The notes beneath the pieces were generated by a model. That model searched no databases, was not told where the DNA came from, and saw only the letters and a list, made by a program, of their open reading frames with translations. Both the position numbers and the translations under genes were made by a program. DNA of 64,000 nt from Laetiporus sulphureus 93-53 (Eukaryota; Basidiomycota; Agaricomycetes; Polyporales; Laetiporaceae): positions 810,694 to 874,693 of the forward strand of contig NW_024468511.1 in the NCBI RefSeq assembly GCF_001632365.1. The letters are read 5' to 3'. Shown here piece by piece: positions 11,549 to 24,994 of the stretch. How positions within the stretch are numbered: position 1 is the stretch's first letter; each line of letters begins with the position of its first letter.

Positions 11549-12489
11549 TCATCCCGACCCTCTGCATGGGACGCGACTAATCCCAAGGGCGACGTCCGGC
11601 ACTCCTTCCTCATCCTCATCCCAATACGATGATATGCTCCGCTTCTTGCCCTTCGCTGATATGGACTGGTCCTTTGCTTCTGGTATATACGTAGGCCGAT
11701 GGGGATTGGGCATCGCAACGAGGAGGGAGACCTGCAGCTCTGTGGCACGGGCCAGCATATCTTCGGTGGAGGAAATGGAGGTCATGGACGGTCCGCTGAG
11801 CAATTGCGGCGGCGGTGGATCTGGGGGTATGAGGAGGGAAGACGAGGTCACACGCCTGCGTGCGAAGGGACGTCGTAGGATGCCGAGGCTGGACCACTGC
11901 GACTGAGCATCCTCTTGTTCCCTAGCGGAGGGGGTGCCGCCCTCTGTGATACTGGGCTGCACATTCGTGATCTTTGCTCCAATGGGCTGATCAATGATAT
12001 TTCGTTAGTTCGTAGCGTGATATCCGTGGGAGACGAAGACGGACCAATAAATCTCTCCACTCCTCGTCCGACGCCGGTGTCAGTGCTGCATCCCAAAGGA
12101 TGGGCTTCTCTAGTCTCCTCTGCAGGAACGACGGCTCAAAAGGTGGCGTCAAGAGGACACCGGCTGCGAGTGCCTCCTCTATTCTCCGGCGGAAGCGCCT
12201 GCGCACGATGAACGACCGCAGCACAATAGCACCTGAGACGAATAATAGGAGAAACAGAGTCGCAAGGAAGGTGAACCTAGATGAGTACATGAGTCGCTCA
12301 ATTGGTTGTAAGAGAGGACGCCAAAGGCGGCGGCACAGATAGCCGGGCGATGTGAACTCTAACGTACAAATATAACGATGAAGGATCACCGGAGGATCCG
12401 CCACTAGAATTGGATGAATCACTCGACGTGCTCGATGGAGAAGCCGACGTGGAGCTCGATGACAAGGACGACTGCAGCACGCTGGACAT
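11549..12489 (-). CDS. Small single-pass membrane protein, unknown role
   Basis: Three exons are read. Exon 1 starts at 12489 (MSSVLQSSLSSSS), is almost pure Ser/Thr/Gly/Pro, and ends at a GTACGT donor near 12374. Exon 2 starts near 12272 with FTFLATLFLLLFVSGAIVL, a clear transmembrane helix, followed by a strongly basic stretch (RSFIVRRRFRRRIEEALAAG). A second intron (donor GTCCGT, branch CTAAC, acceptor CAG) joins ...EEWRDLL to PIGAKITNVQPSITEGG. Exon 3 is Ser/Pro-rich and ends at 11549. The protein should be about 245 residues, with a low-complexity lumenal or extracellular N-terminus and a cytosolic basic/Pro-rich tail by the positive-inside rule. I believe similar proteins occur in other Agaricomycetes, but I know no function. 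Confidence 0.65.
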
Positions 12490-13266
12490 GGCGGACGGTC
12501 ATGAGGAGCATGAGAGGGTTGCCCGTGAATTCTGCGGGGACGGTGGGCTTTGGCCACGTGGGTTGTGATGAAACAATCCCGATAAGGCAAGTCTCCGAGA
12601 ATCTACCAGCGAGGTTGTGACGATGGTTGAGATCGTTCTCCCAGTACTTGTACAACACCAAGCCTCGTTGCATCGGCATAACTGACACAGCCTGCATAGA
12701 TTTATTTTTCCACGGGAAACCTGATGCAAAAATGGTGAAAATATCTTATGTCTGGATATGGAAACAGTTTGGAAATTGGGCGGAGACAATTAAATTATGT
12801 TACGATTGTTTTACCGAAATGTATCAGCAATAGTGAAACTATTTCCCAAAGGAAGATATTTCAGTCCAAAAATATGTGATACCGATATGTTTCGGTGAAG
12901 CAATCGTAACATAATTCAATTGTCTCCGCCCGATTTCCAAACTATTTCCATATCCAGACTTAAGATATTTTCACCAGTTTTTCATCAGGTTTCCCGTGGA
13001 AAAATAAATCTGTGCAGGCTGTGTGAGAACACCTTTCTGTTCAACAGCGCTCGCTACATGGTCGCCTAATCTTTCATCGCCCATGATCCCCTTGAAACGT
13101 TGTCGAATTCTTCTTCATTACCAATGATCGTACGACTAATTACAAACGGCCGTCCTCGTTTCATTAACTCGGTATGCAGAACGGTACGGCAAGGAAACAA
13201 TCAAATGACAGAAACGAGAGTGGGTATCTGGCACGCGAGAGCGCGAGCCCTGTCTGTGGCATGGGC
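12490..13266. other. Intergenic region holding a foldback element
   Basis: This lies between the start of the membrane-protein gene and the stop of the Tcp11-family gene, both on the minus strand. The only structure seen is the 340 bp inverted-repeat element at 12685-13024; the rest holds no gene. Confidence 0.6.
12685..13024. mobile_element. Foldback MITE-like element with long inverted repeats
   Basis: The left half (12685 to about 12833) is the near-perfect reverse complement of the right half (about 12879 to 13024), separated by a short AT-rich centre. The ends read ACACAGCCTGCA and TGCAGGCTGTGT. Matching inner blocks include TTTTTCCACGGGAAACCTGA, GGATATGGAAA and GGGCGGAGACAATT against their complements. 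Arms of about 140 bp in a 340 bp unit, higher AT content than the neighbours and no coding capacity fit a miniature inverted-repeat (foldback) DNA element. No convincing target-site duplication is visible, so the superfamily is not assigned. Transcribed through, it would give a long hairpin RNA. Confidence 0.8.
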
Positions 13267-15846
13267 CTAATCACACGGTGAAGGCGCATTGCCGCACCAA
13301 TCCGGCACGAAGATCGGCTGGGCGTAGAGCGCGCCGTAGACGTTCAAATGGATAGACGCAAGTTTTGCCACCCTCTCCGCAAGGTGGTTGATCTCCGGCA
13401 TGAGGGGTTCGAGACCATTGGTTGTCGTGGTAGGCTCCTCTTCCAGCTGAGGCTCGCTCTTCTTGAGAGAGGGAACCACCAGCTGCATGGTAGCCTCCAG
13501 CACCTGATCCCGTACTCGCGAGCGCATGAGAGTACTCAGCGGCGAGTCCTGACGCAGATTCGACTCTGCCCAGCTTGATGCCAGCTTCACCGCCTGTTCG
13601 TCTGGCGCGCATGTGAGAGCATGCCGTTCCGTGCTCGGCGTTCGGCGGGCATTGGTAGCACGCATCGTTACCTGCAGGACAACATTGCTCATCTCCTGTC
13701 GCCACTTGGCCGCTTCCGCTTCTGCCTTCGCTTGGGAAGACTCACGGCTCGCGCGCCGCGCACCCTGGAAACACGTTCCGAGATGTGGCGGGCCTATCTC
13801 CCAGATCTCCTTCTTGAGCTTGAGCAGCTCGTCCACCTTCACACCACCCTTCGCGGAGTCGTGTGGTCCGCACGTGCCGGAAAACACGAGCTGGCGGTAG
13901 AGCATGAGGAGCATATACAGCGCGACGTAGTCGGCTGCATCATTTGTGAATGTCGTTAAGCGGTTGTGATCGAGATAAAGGGTTTCTGGGTATCGCGCAC
14001 AATGTGCAGAAGTCGAAGCTGGGCGGGGCGTGGAGGGCGAAAGGGTTGAATGTGAAATGGCGGAAGAGGGCGGTGGGGGGTTGAACACGAGGTCCACAAT
14101 AGCAGTCGTCACAGCTATCTGAACCTGCGTCCGCTGAGGAAGTTTTGTGAAATCCTGATATGCACGCAGGGTCGACCTCTCCACGCGACGAGCGACTTCC
14201 TGATATGCAGATTGGAGCCACTGACGCGTAAGATCGAGGGAGAGCTGATCGCCCTGCCTGTTCTCCTGGAACGTCTTCAGCTCATACTGCGCCGACGTCT
14301 GTATGAGATACGGACGCAGAGTTTGCAACTGGTGGTTTGCAACATCCTGATGAATAGGTACAATGATCAGATATGCATATTCTAATCGCTGGAAAGTGAC
14401 ACTGACCAGCTTCATGAGCTCCATTATCTCGAAGCACAATCGGATGGCACGGACAGCGTCGACCTTGGTGCCGGTTCCACCTGGCGCGCAGGACTTTGCC
14501 AGCGCAACCATCTGGTCGACAGCATGGTCGCGCATGGGCGCACAGTGGCACCGGATGATGTCGCCGATGGTCAGGAAGACGCCTGACGGGTCAAAGAGGC
14601 GATGATCGATCTCCTGCTGTATAAGGTCTGCGTCCAATACCGACCTCAACATTGTCACATGAGCCACATTCTGCTGCACCTGTAGCTGCAGCGACGAGGG
14701 CTGAACACACACCCCGGTGCTCTTGGAGACGACGGGCTGAATGATGGATATAAGCACCTCGAGGAGCTCCTGCAGTAGTGGACGGATGCGCGATGGCGCC
14801 CGCACGGTTATGCGGTTCTCGGCGGTATATGCGTAAACAGATCTTCCAACTGGCAGTGGCAGCGAGCGGCAAACACATATGCGTTCGCACGGCCTTCCGT
14901 GCAGGTCCATGGTGAAACACGTACATCCGCACTCCAGCTCTCGCACGATCGCGAGCCAGTAGTTGTCAGCGAGATCGCGCTTCCTACGACTGGATGTCGG
15001 ACGAAACTGCAGCCCCGAATCGAACAACAAGTCGTGACCTAAGCATATGTACATGATGAGGCGCACTCTGATATAGGGGGAGACAAAAAAAAGAGACGAA
15101 CGGAGCTGAGGATTCCGGAGGATGGCTTCCAGGTCGAGCTCTTTCAACGTCTCCCGGTTGATGGGCGGTTGATGTGACGGTATATGCGCCGAGATATGGC
15201 CCACAGGCGAGACGGGTACGGAAGAGACGGCACGAGGGGTGGAGGGAACACTGCTAGTGCGCAACAAGGATCCTCTGCTGGGCCCTGGCTCGGTCGCCGA
15301 GACGATGCCCGTATCGCGAGTATCGCCAGAATGGATGCGTCGTGCGTACCTCTGTGGTGATGGCAAGCAGTGATTGTACAGCCCATGTGCCCTGCGGTAA
15401 CGCCGAGAGGATGAAGATGGAGACTGAGGAATCTCGACGCGGGGTCGCTTTGGTCGTGATGGGCTCTCCGCCGGGGCCTGCGACACGAGCGCCATTGCCG
15501 AAGAAGACGGTGGCGAGGGCGTCTGCCACGACTGCACCATCGGTTGGTCAGTGTCGACGAGAAGCCAGGACGCAGAAGGATGGTCGGCACTCTTTGCGGG
15601 GCATCGGGGAGTAGCGGAGGAGTCGACGAGCATGGGTTCGCACGCAGCCGATGGGTCCGACGATGAGGACGCGTCTTGCAGCTTGGTCTGGTGGTCGTCA
15701 CGGTCGGCCTTGCGCTTGCGGCTCAGGGAGTGGAAAGGGAGAGCTTCATGGGCAAGGTCGTCCATGGATGGTCGGGAAGGGGGAGAAGGTGATAGGGAGG
15801 AAGGAGGATATGAGCCACCATATTTAGGGAGGAAGCTTGCGAACAC
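13267..15846 (-). CDS. Tcp11/Sok1 family protein
   Basis: Uninterrupted frame of 859 codons from 15846 that actually contains at least two introns. The N-terminal 230 residues are Ser/Pro-rich and likely disordered, with a basic KRKAD cluster. From ETLKELDLEAILRNPQL onwards the sequence matches the Tcp11 family (yeast Sok1, linked to cAMP/PKA signalling): RKRDLADNYWLAIVRELE, then DVANHQLQTLRPYLI and the long helical body. Two in-frame segments look like introns: a 63 nt GTTCGT..TTAG unit near 15020-15085 joining NPQLR to HDLLFDSG, and a 60 nt GTCAGT..CAG unit near 14350-14410 joining ELMKL to DVANHQ. Both are multiples of three without stop codons. The spliced protein would be about 818 residues. 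Start alternatives: Met1 or Met28 (MDDLAHE). Confidence 0.8.
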   Translation of the reverse strand: MFASFLPKYGGSYPPSSLSPSPPSRPSMDDLAHEALPFHSLSRKRKADRDDHQTKLQDASSSSDPSAACEPMLVDSSATPRCPAKSADHPSASWLLVDTDQPMVQSWQTPSPPSSSAMALVSQAPAESPSRPKRPRVEIPQSPSSSSRRYRRAHGLYNHCLPSPQRYARRIHSGDTRDTGIVSATEPGPSRGSLLRTSSVPSTPRAVSSVPVSPVGHISAHIPSHQPPINRETLKELDLEAILRNPQLRSSLFFVSPYIRVRLIMYICLGHDLLFDSGLQFRPTSSRRKRDLADNYWLAIVRELECGCTCFTMDLHGRPCERICVCRSLPLPVGRSVYAYTAENRITVRAPSRIRPLLQELLEVLISIIQPVVSKSTGVCVQPSSLQLQVQQNVAHVTMLRSVLDADLIQQEIDHRLFDPSGVFLTIGDIIRCHCAPMRDHAVDQMVALAKSCAPGGTGTKVDAVRAIRLCFEIMELMKLVSVTFQRLEYAYLIIVPIHQDVANHQLQTLRPYLIQTSAQYELKTFQENRQGDQLSLDLTRQWLQSAYQEVARRVERSTLRAYQDFTKLPQRTQVQIAVTTAIVDLVFNPPPPSSAISHSTLSPSTPRPASTSAHCARYPETLYLDHNRLTTFTNDAADYVALYMLLMLYRQLVFSGTCGPHDSAKGGVKVDELLKLKKEIWEIGPPHLGTCFQGARRASRESSQAKAEAEAAKWRQEMSNVVLQVTMRATNARRTPSTERHALTCAPDEQAVKLASSWAESNLRQDSPLSTLMRSRVRDQVLEATMQLVVPSLKKSEPQLEEEPTTTTNGLEPLMPEINHLAERVAKLASIHLNVYGALYAQPIFVPDWCGNAPSPCD

Positions 15847-17823
15847 ATGGTAGCAGGCCGCTTGACTTCCACACGCTGCCTACCGCTCTCTCCTCCACCA
15901 GGCGCTCAACGCATTTTCTCTTATTCTTTTCGCCTTGTTTGCACCGTCATCTGCCGCATGGCCAGCGTGGCCGTCTCGTGCAGGCATCCAGTAACCGGAC
16001 ACCAGCGTTGTGCCACAATTGGCCAGCACCCGCTCTTTCAACGCGCCCTCCACGAGCGAGCTCGGGGCGCACACCATCAGCAACTCGCGTATCGGTCGCT
16101 CTCAATGCGGACTTCACCGTGAAGAATGGGCGAGAGCGCTGGCTGCTGGCGAGCTGCAAGCCAGTTTCGAGTCAGCGGATCACCTCCCACCAATCTCCGT
16201 CAGGACGGTTCGCACGCCATGGCTGCATTTTCGCCACGTTCTCACTCTGCGGGCGTTTTGGCCTGTCCGAGAGCGGTTCGTTTCCGGCGTACGTAACATA
16301 GCCCCTTTATCTGATCAGCTTCCGGTCCTGTTAGACCACTCAGTTTAACCAAAGTTGCTTGGGTCCGAACGGTTGCAACGGGCCAGGGCGTGGCCGCCGG
16401 TTTTCCGGCTGTTTCGATCACAACCAACAGCAAGAGTCATAGCCGGTCGTTTCGACAGATTCAGGCGCAACTCTGCATTGCTTGCTGCGGCGGGTACCGC
16501 AAGACGGGACATCCTTGCAAATGGCCATTCCTGCCTCAGGTAAACCCACAAGGCCGAACATGAGGCTACCGCTGCTCTACTTCGTGTCTTGCCACCTTCT
16601 CGCTTGGGGCTACGCAAGGCATCAGGCATGCCGCCTGCGTCTTTCTAGAAAGGTTGGTGTATGCGCCATCGGCCGCATACACTGTAGGTGCTGAAGGCGC
16701 ATGTGCCACTGCGGAGTCTCGTTCTTACCCCGAGGGGCCGCAGCCGCAATTGATTCCAGCGTAGTGCCCGTGTCCACCGCCTCGGATGTTGATGGGTATT
16801 TAGCAAGATTCATTTTGCTGTGCATCAGGTGCTATCTTCCCCGGTCTGTAAAACTGCCTCTTCACTTCAAAGATCAACAGCCATGAAGGGGCAACCATCT
16901 GAATCTGCCAAAATCTGCATCATTCAGTATAGTTCTATCATTGATGCCAGCCTGACCATCGCTTACATGGCGAGATTGGAGCTCTCTTCGGCCACCTTTG
17001 CATCAGAGTCCATTGCGCCAATACATCAATTGCTCTCGTGTCAGAGTCAATCCTTTCGCGAGCACGACATCGAGAAGCCATTGTTAGCATAGCACTATCT
17101 GTTCACAACAAGCAGCTGCAATGGGCCGCCTCATGTCTCTGGCCCCATACCACCGAGCTGCAGCGCTCTCTATCGGTCGATTCCAGTGCGGCACAGATAA
17201 CGCCTCGAGTGCAAATTCCTTGCCTCGCTGTCCTATCCTCCGGAGGCTTATCTCAGCAACGAAGACGAGACGAGCGACATGGCGGCGGTGCTGGGACGCT
17301 CTTGCCATGGCAGGACTGCCTCATGCACGAAGGGAACATTCCGACTCACGCGGACTCAGGCGCCATGAAATGGAGGCATTTGCACTTAGTTCTATCACGT
17401 CATGAATACGTCCAGATATCTCGGCCACATGTTCCCCGCAAGCTGCCTTTACCGCCTCCGAGCAGCACCGTCGCTGGAGCTTTCCCGTCTCGGAAACCAT
17501 AAAGGGACCCGAGGATCCCGCGCGCTCGGCGAACACGAGGAGTCTTTCCCCCACCCGCAGCCGCCCTCTGCGTTCTAGTCATCCAGCCTGTTGTCAGTAA
17601 GAATGGGAAGCTCAGCAATGCCGGGGTTCCACAGTGAACCCTTCAACAATGACAATGCAGTGCTTGACGTCACGGATTCTTGTCGTCTACACGATATCCG
17701 CCATTGTCGCCTTCATATGGACAAGAATGCGACCACGTTGTGTCATCATGTATGGTCAGAAGATGACTTTCGTGAAAGCTGTGGGATATACACGTCTCTG
17801 GGTTGTGCTACTAATATTGTCCT
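15847..17823. other. 2 kb stretch with no supported gene
   Basis: This lies upstream of the Tcp11-family gene and downstream of the V-ATPase B gene. Overlapping frames of up to 154 codons on both strands have no domain or start context that I trust. It should hold the Tcp11-family promoter and the 3' untranslated region of the V-ATPase gene. Confidence 0.4.
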
Positions 17824-19861
<2,038 letters not shown>

Positions 19862-20022
19862 GTTGGTGACCGGTAAAGGGTGCGACAAGTAATGGTCCCA
19901 GCAACTGTCTCGAACATAGTACACACTGACGCAAGGCGATGTATATTTTCCCACGCCTACATCTCGTAGTTACTCGGCGTGAACGTAACGCTACGTAGTA
20001 TCGTATTTCCCACTGGTATCAG

Positions 20023-23000
20023 CTATGCCCGCCCCGCAAGTAGATCGACACATTCCCGGGCTGCATCCTGCACCGCAGACAGATCGCTTGACATCCTACA
20101 GCAGGACGATTCAGTTCGTAAATTGCAGGACAGCATAGGGACCATGATTCATACCACTCCGCCTCCAGCAAGACGTTCTCCACTTCATCAGTTTCATAGC
20201 CCAGGTCTTTGCTTTGCAGGACAACATATAGATGTTCTGCCGTCTCTGCTCGAACCTGTGTAGATCATGGTCAGTCGCTTTCTGTGAGACGGCTCAAGCA
20301 GATTCAACCTTCGGATATTGGTGCGTCAGGAAATCTGGGAGTCTATCAATGCATTCTTGACGCAATGATGCGACGGGCAGCAAATTTGCAACACTGTGGG
20401 CTGCGTATAGTTTTGTCCTGCAAGGGAAACTGACTGCGTACATTCGCATAGACATTATGATACGCTGATGATTCTTGAGGCGAGGAACGTTTCTTGAGGC
20501 TATCGAAAGCAATTTCCGCAAGCTGGGGATGTACTCTGTCTAGATTAGCAACGATGTCGATGTGCCATTACTCGTACCTCGCTAATCCTTCGGGGTCTTC
20601 CGATAACCTCTCGAGGGCGTCCGCCTCGAGCAAAACGTTTACAGTCTGCAGCACTGGCACGACCACGTTGTTGGCGCTTAGATTGCTGCTGGCCTGCGCG
20701 ATGAGATCCCGTACCAGTCCACGAAGATCATATTCATGGGGGGCCGCAGCAACCACAGGCAGTTGCAACGCGTAAGAGATCAGACTGGCCGAGACAGGTC
20801 GTTGCTTGCAGCAATCCAGCAGGGTGAGCTGTCATCACTAGATCGTTTCGAGTCACTCACTGTACTGTCAGTCCGAGTGCTGACGCTCATTATTAGGCCA
20901 GCAAGGACACGTTCTCGATATCTCTCGACATTGAGCAATTGAACTGCCTTAGGGAATAACCGTTCCCCATCATTCCAACCGATGGTCTCACTCTCGCTAC
21001 CGAAGACCGGAACTATGGAAGCGCTCTTGCCGACATAAGGTTCGCTCACCTTAAAAAGACGCTCTTGACAAAAGCATCTTTATGTATTCTCCACGCATCG
21101 GCGTCCCCCACTTTGGGCAGTGGCAACAGAATCAGCCGTATGAAACATTCTCCGGCTTGCTGGCGCACGTTATCGAGTCGCTCGACGCCTTGTTTGAGAA
21201 TGCCGCCCACTGCATCGTGATACTTCGATGCAGGAAAGTATTGGGCGAAAGCAGGAAGGTCCTCAGAATGTGAAAAGAGGATCTCCGCGAATGCAGTGAG
21301 GCTTTGGACGCAAGCGACCCGAATCCAGGAGCCAACGTCACCCCGCTCATCGGAGGTGTAGTCGCCCAAGCCTTCTTGCAGAGCATCGACCATCCTGCAT
21401 ACTGTCGAGGGCGTCAAGTCTACACCCAGTCAGGCTCCAGTCACTGTATAACTAGGCATGCGTACGTTCTGCCAACCTTGGAACAACGTTCGCCAAAATT
21501 TGTGGCATAGAAGCATAGGCATTTCGCCGGGCTTCAACGTTCATACTACTCCCAAGCGCCTGAATATGCCTGATGAAATCGCATGTTGCCGATAATGCAA
21601 AGACTGGACGTACGGATTTATCAACGCAGCTCAGTAAGCATCTGACAGCTTCCGTGAGCCTGTGGGAATGTGCGTTGTAATCGAGAACGCCCAGCACCCT
21701 GCAAAGGCTCTGTTGCATCGCAGATGACCTAACCGTGAACTCTCGGATCAACCTGCCAGGAGAATGCAGGATGAGCAATGGAAATGTCACCTAACAACAT
21801 GGTGAAGATACCTGTCTACCAAGGCGGAACAGTCCACAAGCTGGCTTACAGCCGCCATGGCAGATGCTGCAGCCTCCTGGACTGCGGGACTTCTACTCTT
21901 CAGGCCGACATCGACTATCTTGCTCCAGCGGGTGGCCAAGGCATTTTCTTGCCGGGTGTCCACCAGAGTGATACTGTTCGCTATCAGATCACAAGCTGCC
22001 GCTGTAATCAGTTCATGTCGGGGAGATTCGATAATCTTAGAGGGGACATCAGACAGCCATGAAAAGATCTGAAAGTATATCAGTGGGTAATTATCTCATA
22101 TAGTCTAGCATTGCTGACCTTCCGCCGTTCCTCTACCATATCCTCGCCGAGGACCCGATAGGCAGCAGCCAGTTCCGTTAACGTAAGGAGCGCCCCATGA
22201 ATGTCACCGATATCTGGGCCCTTCAGGAATAGTGCCTACATACACCAGTTCAACGAGACTCGACCTTCGAAACGAATGCCACGAACCGCTCTTCTTGCAG
22301 CGTTTGGGCCGAAACTTGGCAGATCAAGCTGGCAGATAGCACGAAGAGCTTGCGCTCCCAGCTGCCTCATGGCTGGATCCCAGTGTCGTAATGTAGTCGT
22401 GAGCAAATGATCCATCAGGTACGAACGGTATTCTGTGTGTCTGTAGGGGTCATTTCATGCCATATCGTGAGAGAACCTTAACCTACTCCGCGACCTCCGG
22501 CGCAGCGACCAAGAATGCATTTCGACGTATGCCAACAGAGTAGAAATCCGTCTTGCGCAGCACGTTTATACCGTGAGCAAATAGACCCTACATGGAGATT
22601 GAGTTTGTTCAATGACGCTAGGAATCGTGAGAAGCATATCACTCACCGTACGTCCTACGTATTCTTGGAATGTAGCACTCGCGGCTCGGCGGATGTTAAT
22701 TTCTCGATCAAACACTGAGACTGCCACCAATCGCTCAGACAACGTCCCTGCGTATGGTGCCAGTGCACTGACATCCTGAATGCGAGCGAGGGACCACAGA
22801 ACGTAACACGCAGCATCACGGACGTTCGAGCCGATGGAGTGTGAACCCTTGCGAATGTCGAAGTAGAGCGCCTATAAAAATTGTCCTCAATTAGCCAGCG
22901 ACGTTTCACAGTCTATCAACGTGGGTGACCTTGCACAGCCAGTCGACGAGTTCTGAGAGCTTGTGTTCAGGTATCAAGCCCCTCCGCGCCATCTCGGCGC

Positions 23001-24565
23001 AGGCAAGACAGGCGCCATGCCAAGTACCTTCAGCGATAGACGGCATGTCATAGAGGGTGGCGGCTGCCATGGAGTGTATAGCGAAGAGAGAAATAACGTT
23101 ATCCAGCACTTGTTCAGCAAACTCAGTTGGAAGTCGCTCTGATATTCGTGCAATTCCCTTTGCAGCCGACCATCGGACGACTGTATCCTTCAGAGTCCCC
23201 TTCAGCGTCCAGGACATTAGATACGGCTGGCTTATCTTACCTTGTCTTGCACTGTTTTGAAGAGTTCCTCTAGGATCGACTCGACTTCTTCGGGGACATC
23301 CGCTTCCTCATCGTCAATTGCTTGAACCTCTTCGACGGCATCGGAAACTGTATTGGAATCCAGCGCGCGACCTATTTTGCCTTTAGAATGGTTGTTGGTT
23401 GGGTGGAGTGTCACAGACCGTACCTCTTCTCCGGATTGCACGATTTCGAGCCGGGAGGAGGCGAAGAACCGTACGTGAGAGGAGCTTAGTTCTAAGCTTC
23501 CTGGTCAATGTGTTGCTCATAAGGACCTGACTATCTTGCACAGTATTGCTTATGTCCAAGAACGCGGAGAGGTGCGATTGCACTTGCTCGATGAACCCCG
23601 ATTTTGCGACCTCGCAAAGCACATGCATCAATCCAATCGCCTGAACGTATCGTTATTCATGTTACGACACTCCAAACAGCTCTATGCTTACTATGAAGTG
23701 GTCGTTCTGGGCTTTGACTGTCGTAAGCGACCATTCTAGAAATGCTGGGAATCTGACACTTGTATCCTTCCTGCGACGATTGGTACTTCAATCTACACTT
23801 AAGCATGGAAGACGCACCTCGTATAGAGCCTTGAAAGTAGAATAGCGGCGCCCTCTCGCTCTAGACCAGCATTGCCCAGGTACGATTTACCTACAGCTTC
23901 AATCTTCGCAGCAGTTTCGCCGAGGTGATCGAGCTTGTCAAATTGGTCCAGGTCAAATGGTATCATGCAGATGAGAGATAACCACAGTAACACCGCATAT
24001 CTCAAAGGCCATTGCGCCGGATCCTGGACGGGACTGTATGGCGAGAGGATGTATTCCAGCGCGATAGTCAGATCTGCGATTTCGTGGGGGAAGAATCTGA
24101 CTGACACAGACGATATCAGATGAGGCCGGAAGATGGTGCCATTATCACTGACTAATTGTCTTGTAACCGCGAAACTTGATGTAGCTGTACAGGAGAAGGG
24201 CAATACGAGCAACACGGATTGTAGGTGCTGTAGATCGTTGCACGCCAGACATATTCCGTGCATGAGCTTTGAGAGCTTCTGCTACCGGTGTCACAAGTTG
24301 TTCCAGAAATGGATCCAACAAGTAAGACTGCTCCTGATACTCGTCGAGCTATATTCAAACGTGTGATCGACCGATTGAGAAATGGCCTCGAAACACCGCT
24401 CACAATGTCACACAAATTCTTCAATATTTGTTCTTCCCGTCTGTTCTCCTCTGGCTCAGGCTCTTGGAACAAATCAAGAGACAATAGCGATTGCTGCTTA
24501 TCCAAAAACTCTTGGTGTTTCTCGAAAGTCACGAATAGCCGAGCTTCTGTGTACTCTTCGTCCAT
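20023..24565 (-). CDS. TBCD: Tubulin-folding cofactor D
   Basis: Large HEAT-repeat protein (TBCD; Cin1 in budding yeast, Alp1 in fission yeast) that takes beta-tubulin during alpha/beta-tubulin heterodimer assembly. Start at 24565 (MDEEYTEARLFVTFEKHQEF). Diagnostic blocks: TVVRWSAAKGIARISERLP and EGTWHGACLACAEMARRGL near 23000-23200, then the C-terminal cofactor D domain including VDALQEGLGDYTSDERGDVG and GSWIRVACVQSLTAFAEI near 21200-21400. The last two joins are clear: HQYPK to VRAETAEHLYVVLQSKDLG, then LLEAEW to MSSDLSAVQDAARECVDLL, ending AGRA at 20023. About 15 short introns are needed and the product should exceed 1,100 residues. A standard single-copy eukaryotic gene. It is divergent from the oxygenase gene, with 429 bp between starts. 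Confidence 0.9.
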
Positions 24566-24994
24566 TGTCTTCGCACTGATCCAAGAATGCGTATGTTGAT
24601 GAGGCGAACTGCCAGAAGAACTTTGTCACTGCGAATAATGGACAGCAGAAGGAACCTGCGTCGCATAATGCATTCCAGCCTGCGTCCCACCACGGTCACA
24701 TGACCATTGTCACCGTGTGACACTACGCGTCCCTCTCGATCTCATGACGGCCTGCCCGCTTCTAAATTGGTGGTCGTCCGCATCTTTGATCTGTCCGTGC
24801 CGAGTTCGCCCTGCTATCTCTCGTCGCTGCCCAGCCAACTTATCAATTTGAGGAACCACGTGCATAGCAAGCTTCTAGCCTGGGAGTAATTTCATGGCGT
24901 GTTATCTGTGATATGTAGCCAGCACCGATGGTATATATATTACCGCAGTTGTCCTGAATCAGCAACAAAGCGCGCAGCTTTTCTGCACTCCAAC
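24566..24994. promoter_or_regulatory. Divergent promoter between cofactor D and oxygenase
   Basis: The 429 bp between two divergently oriented start codons must hold both promoters. A TATA-like run lies at 24932-24943 on the oxygenase side; no comparable element is obvious on the cofactor D side. Confidence 0.6.
24932..24943 (+). promoter_or_regulatory. TATA-like element of the oxygenase gene
   Basis: TATATATATTAC begins 63 bp before the chosen ATG at 24995, a plausible TATA-box distance given a short leader. It is inferred from sequence and position only. Confidence 0.4.

Noticed and set aside
12685..13024. Reading frames inside the foldback element as a gene
   Set aside because: The frames are mirror images produced by the inverted repeat, AT-rich and without domains.
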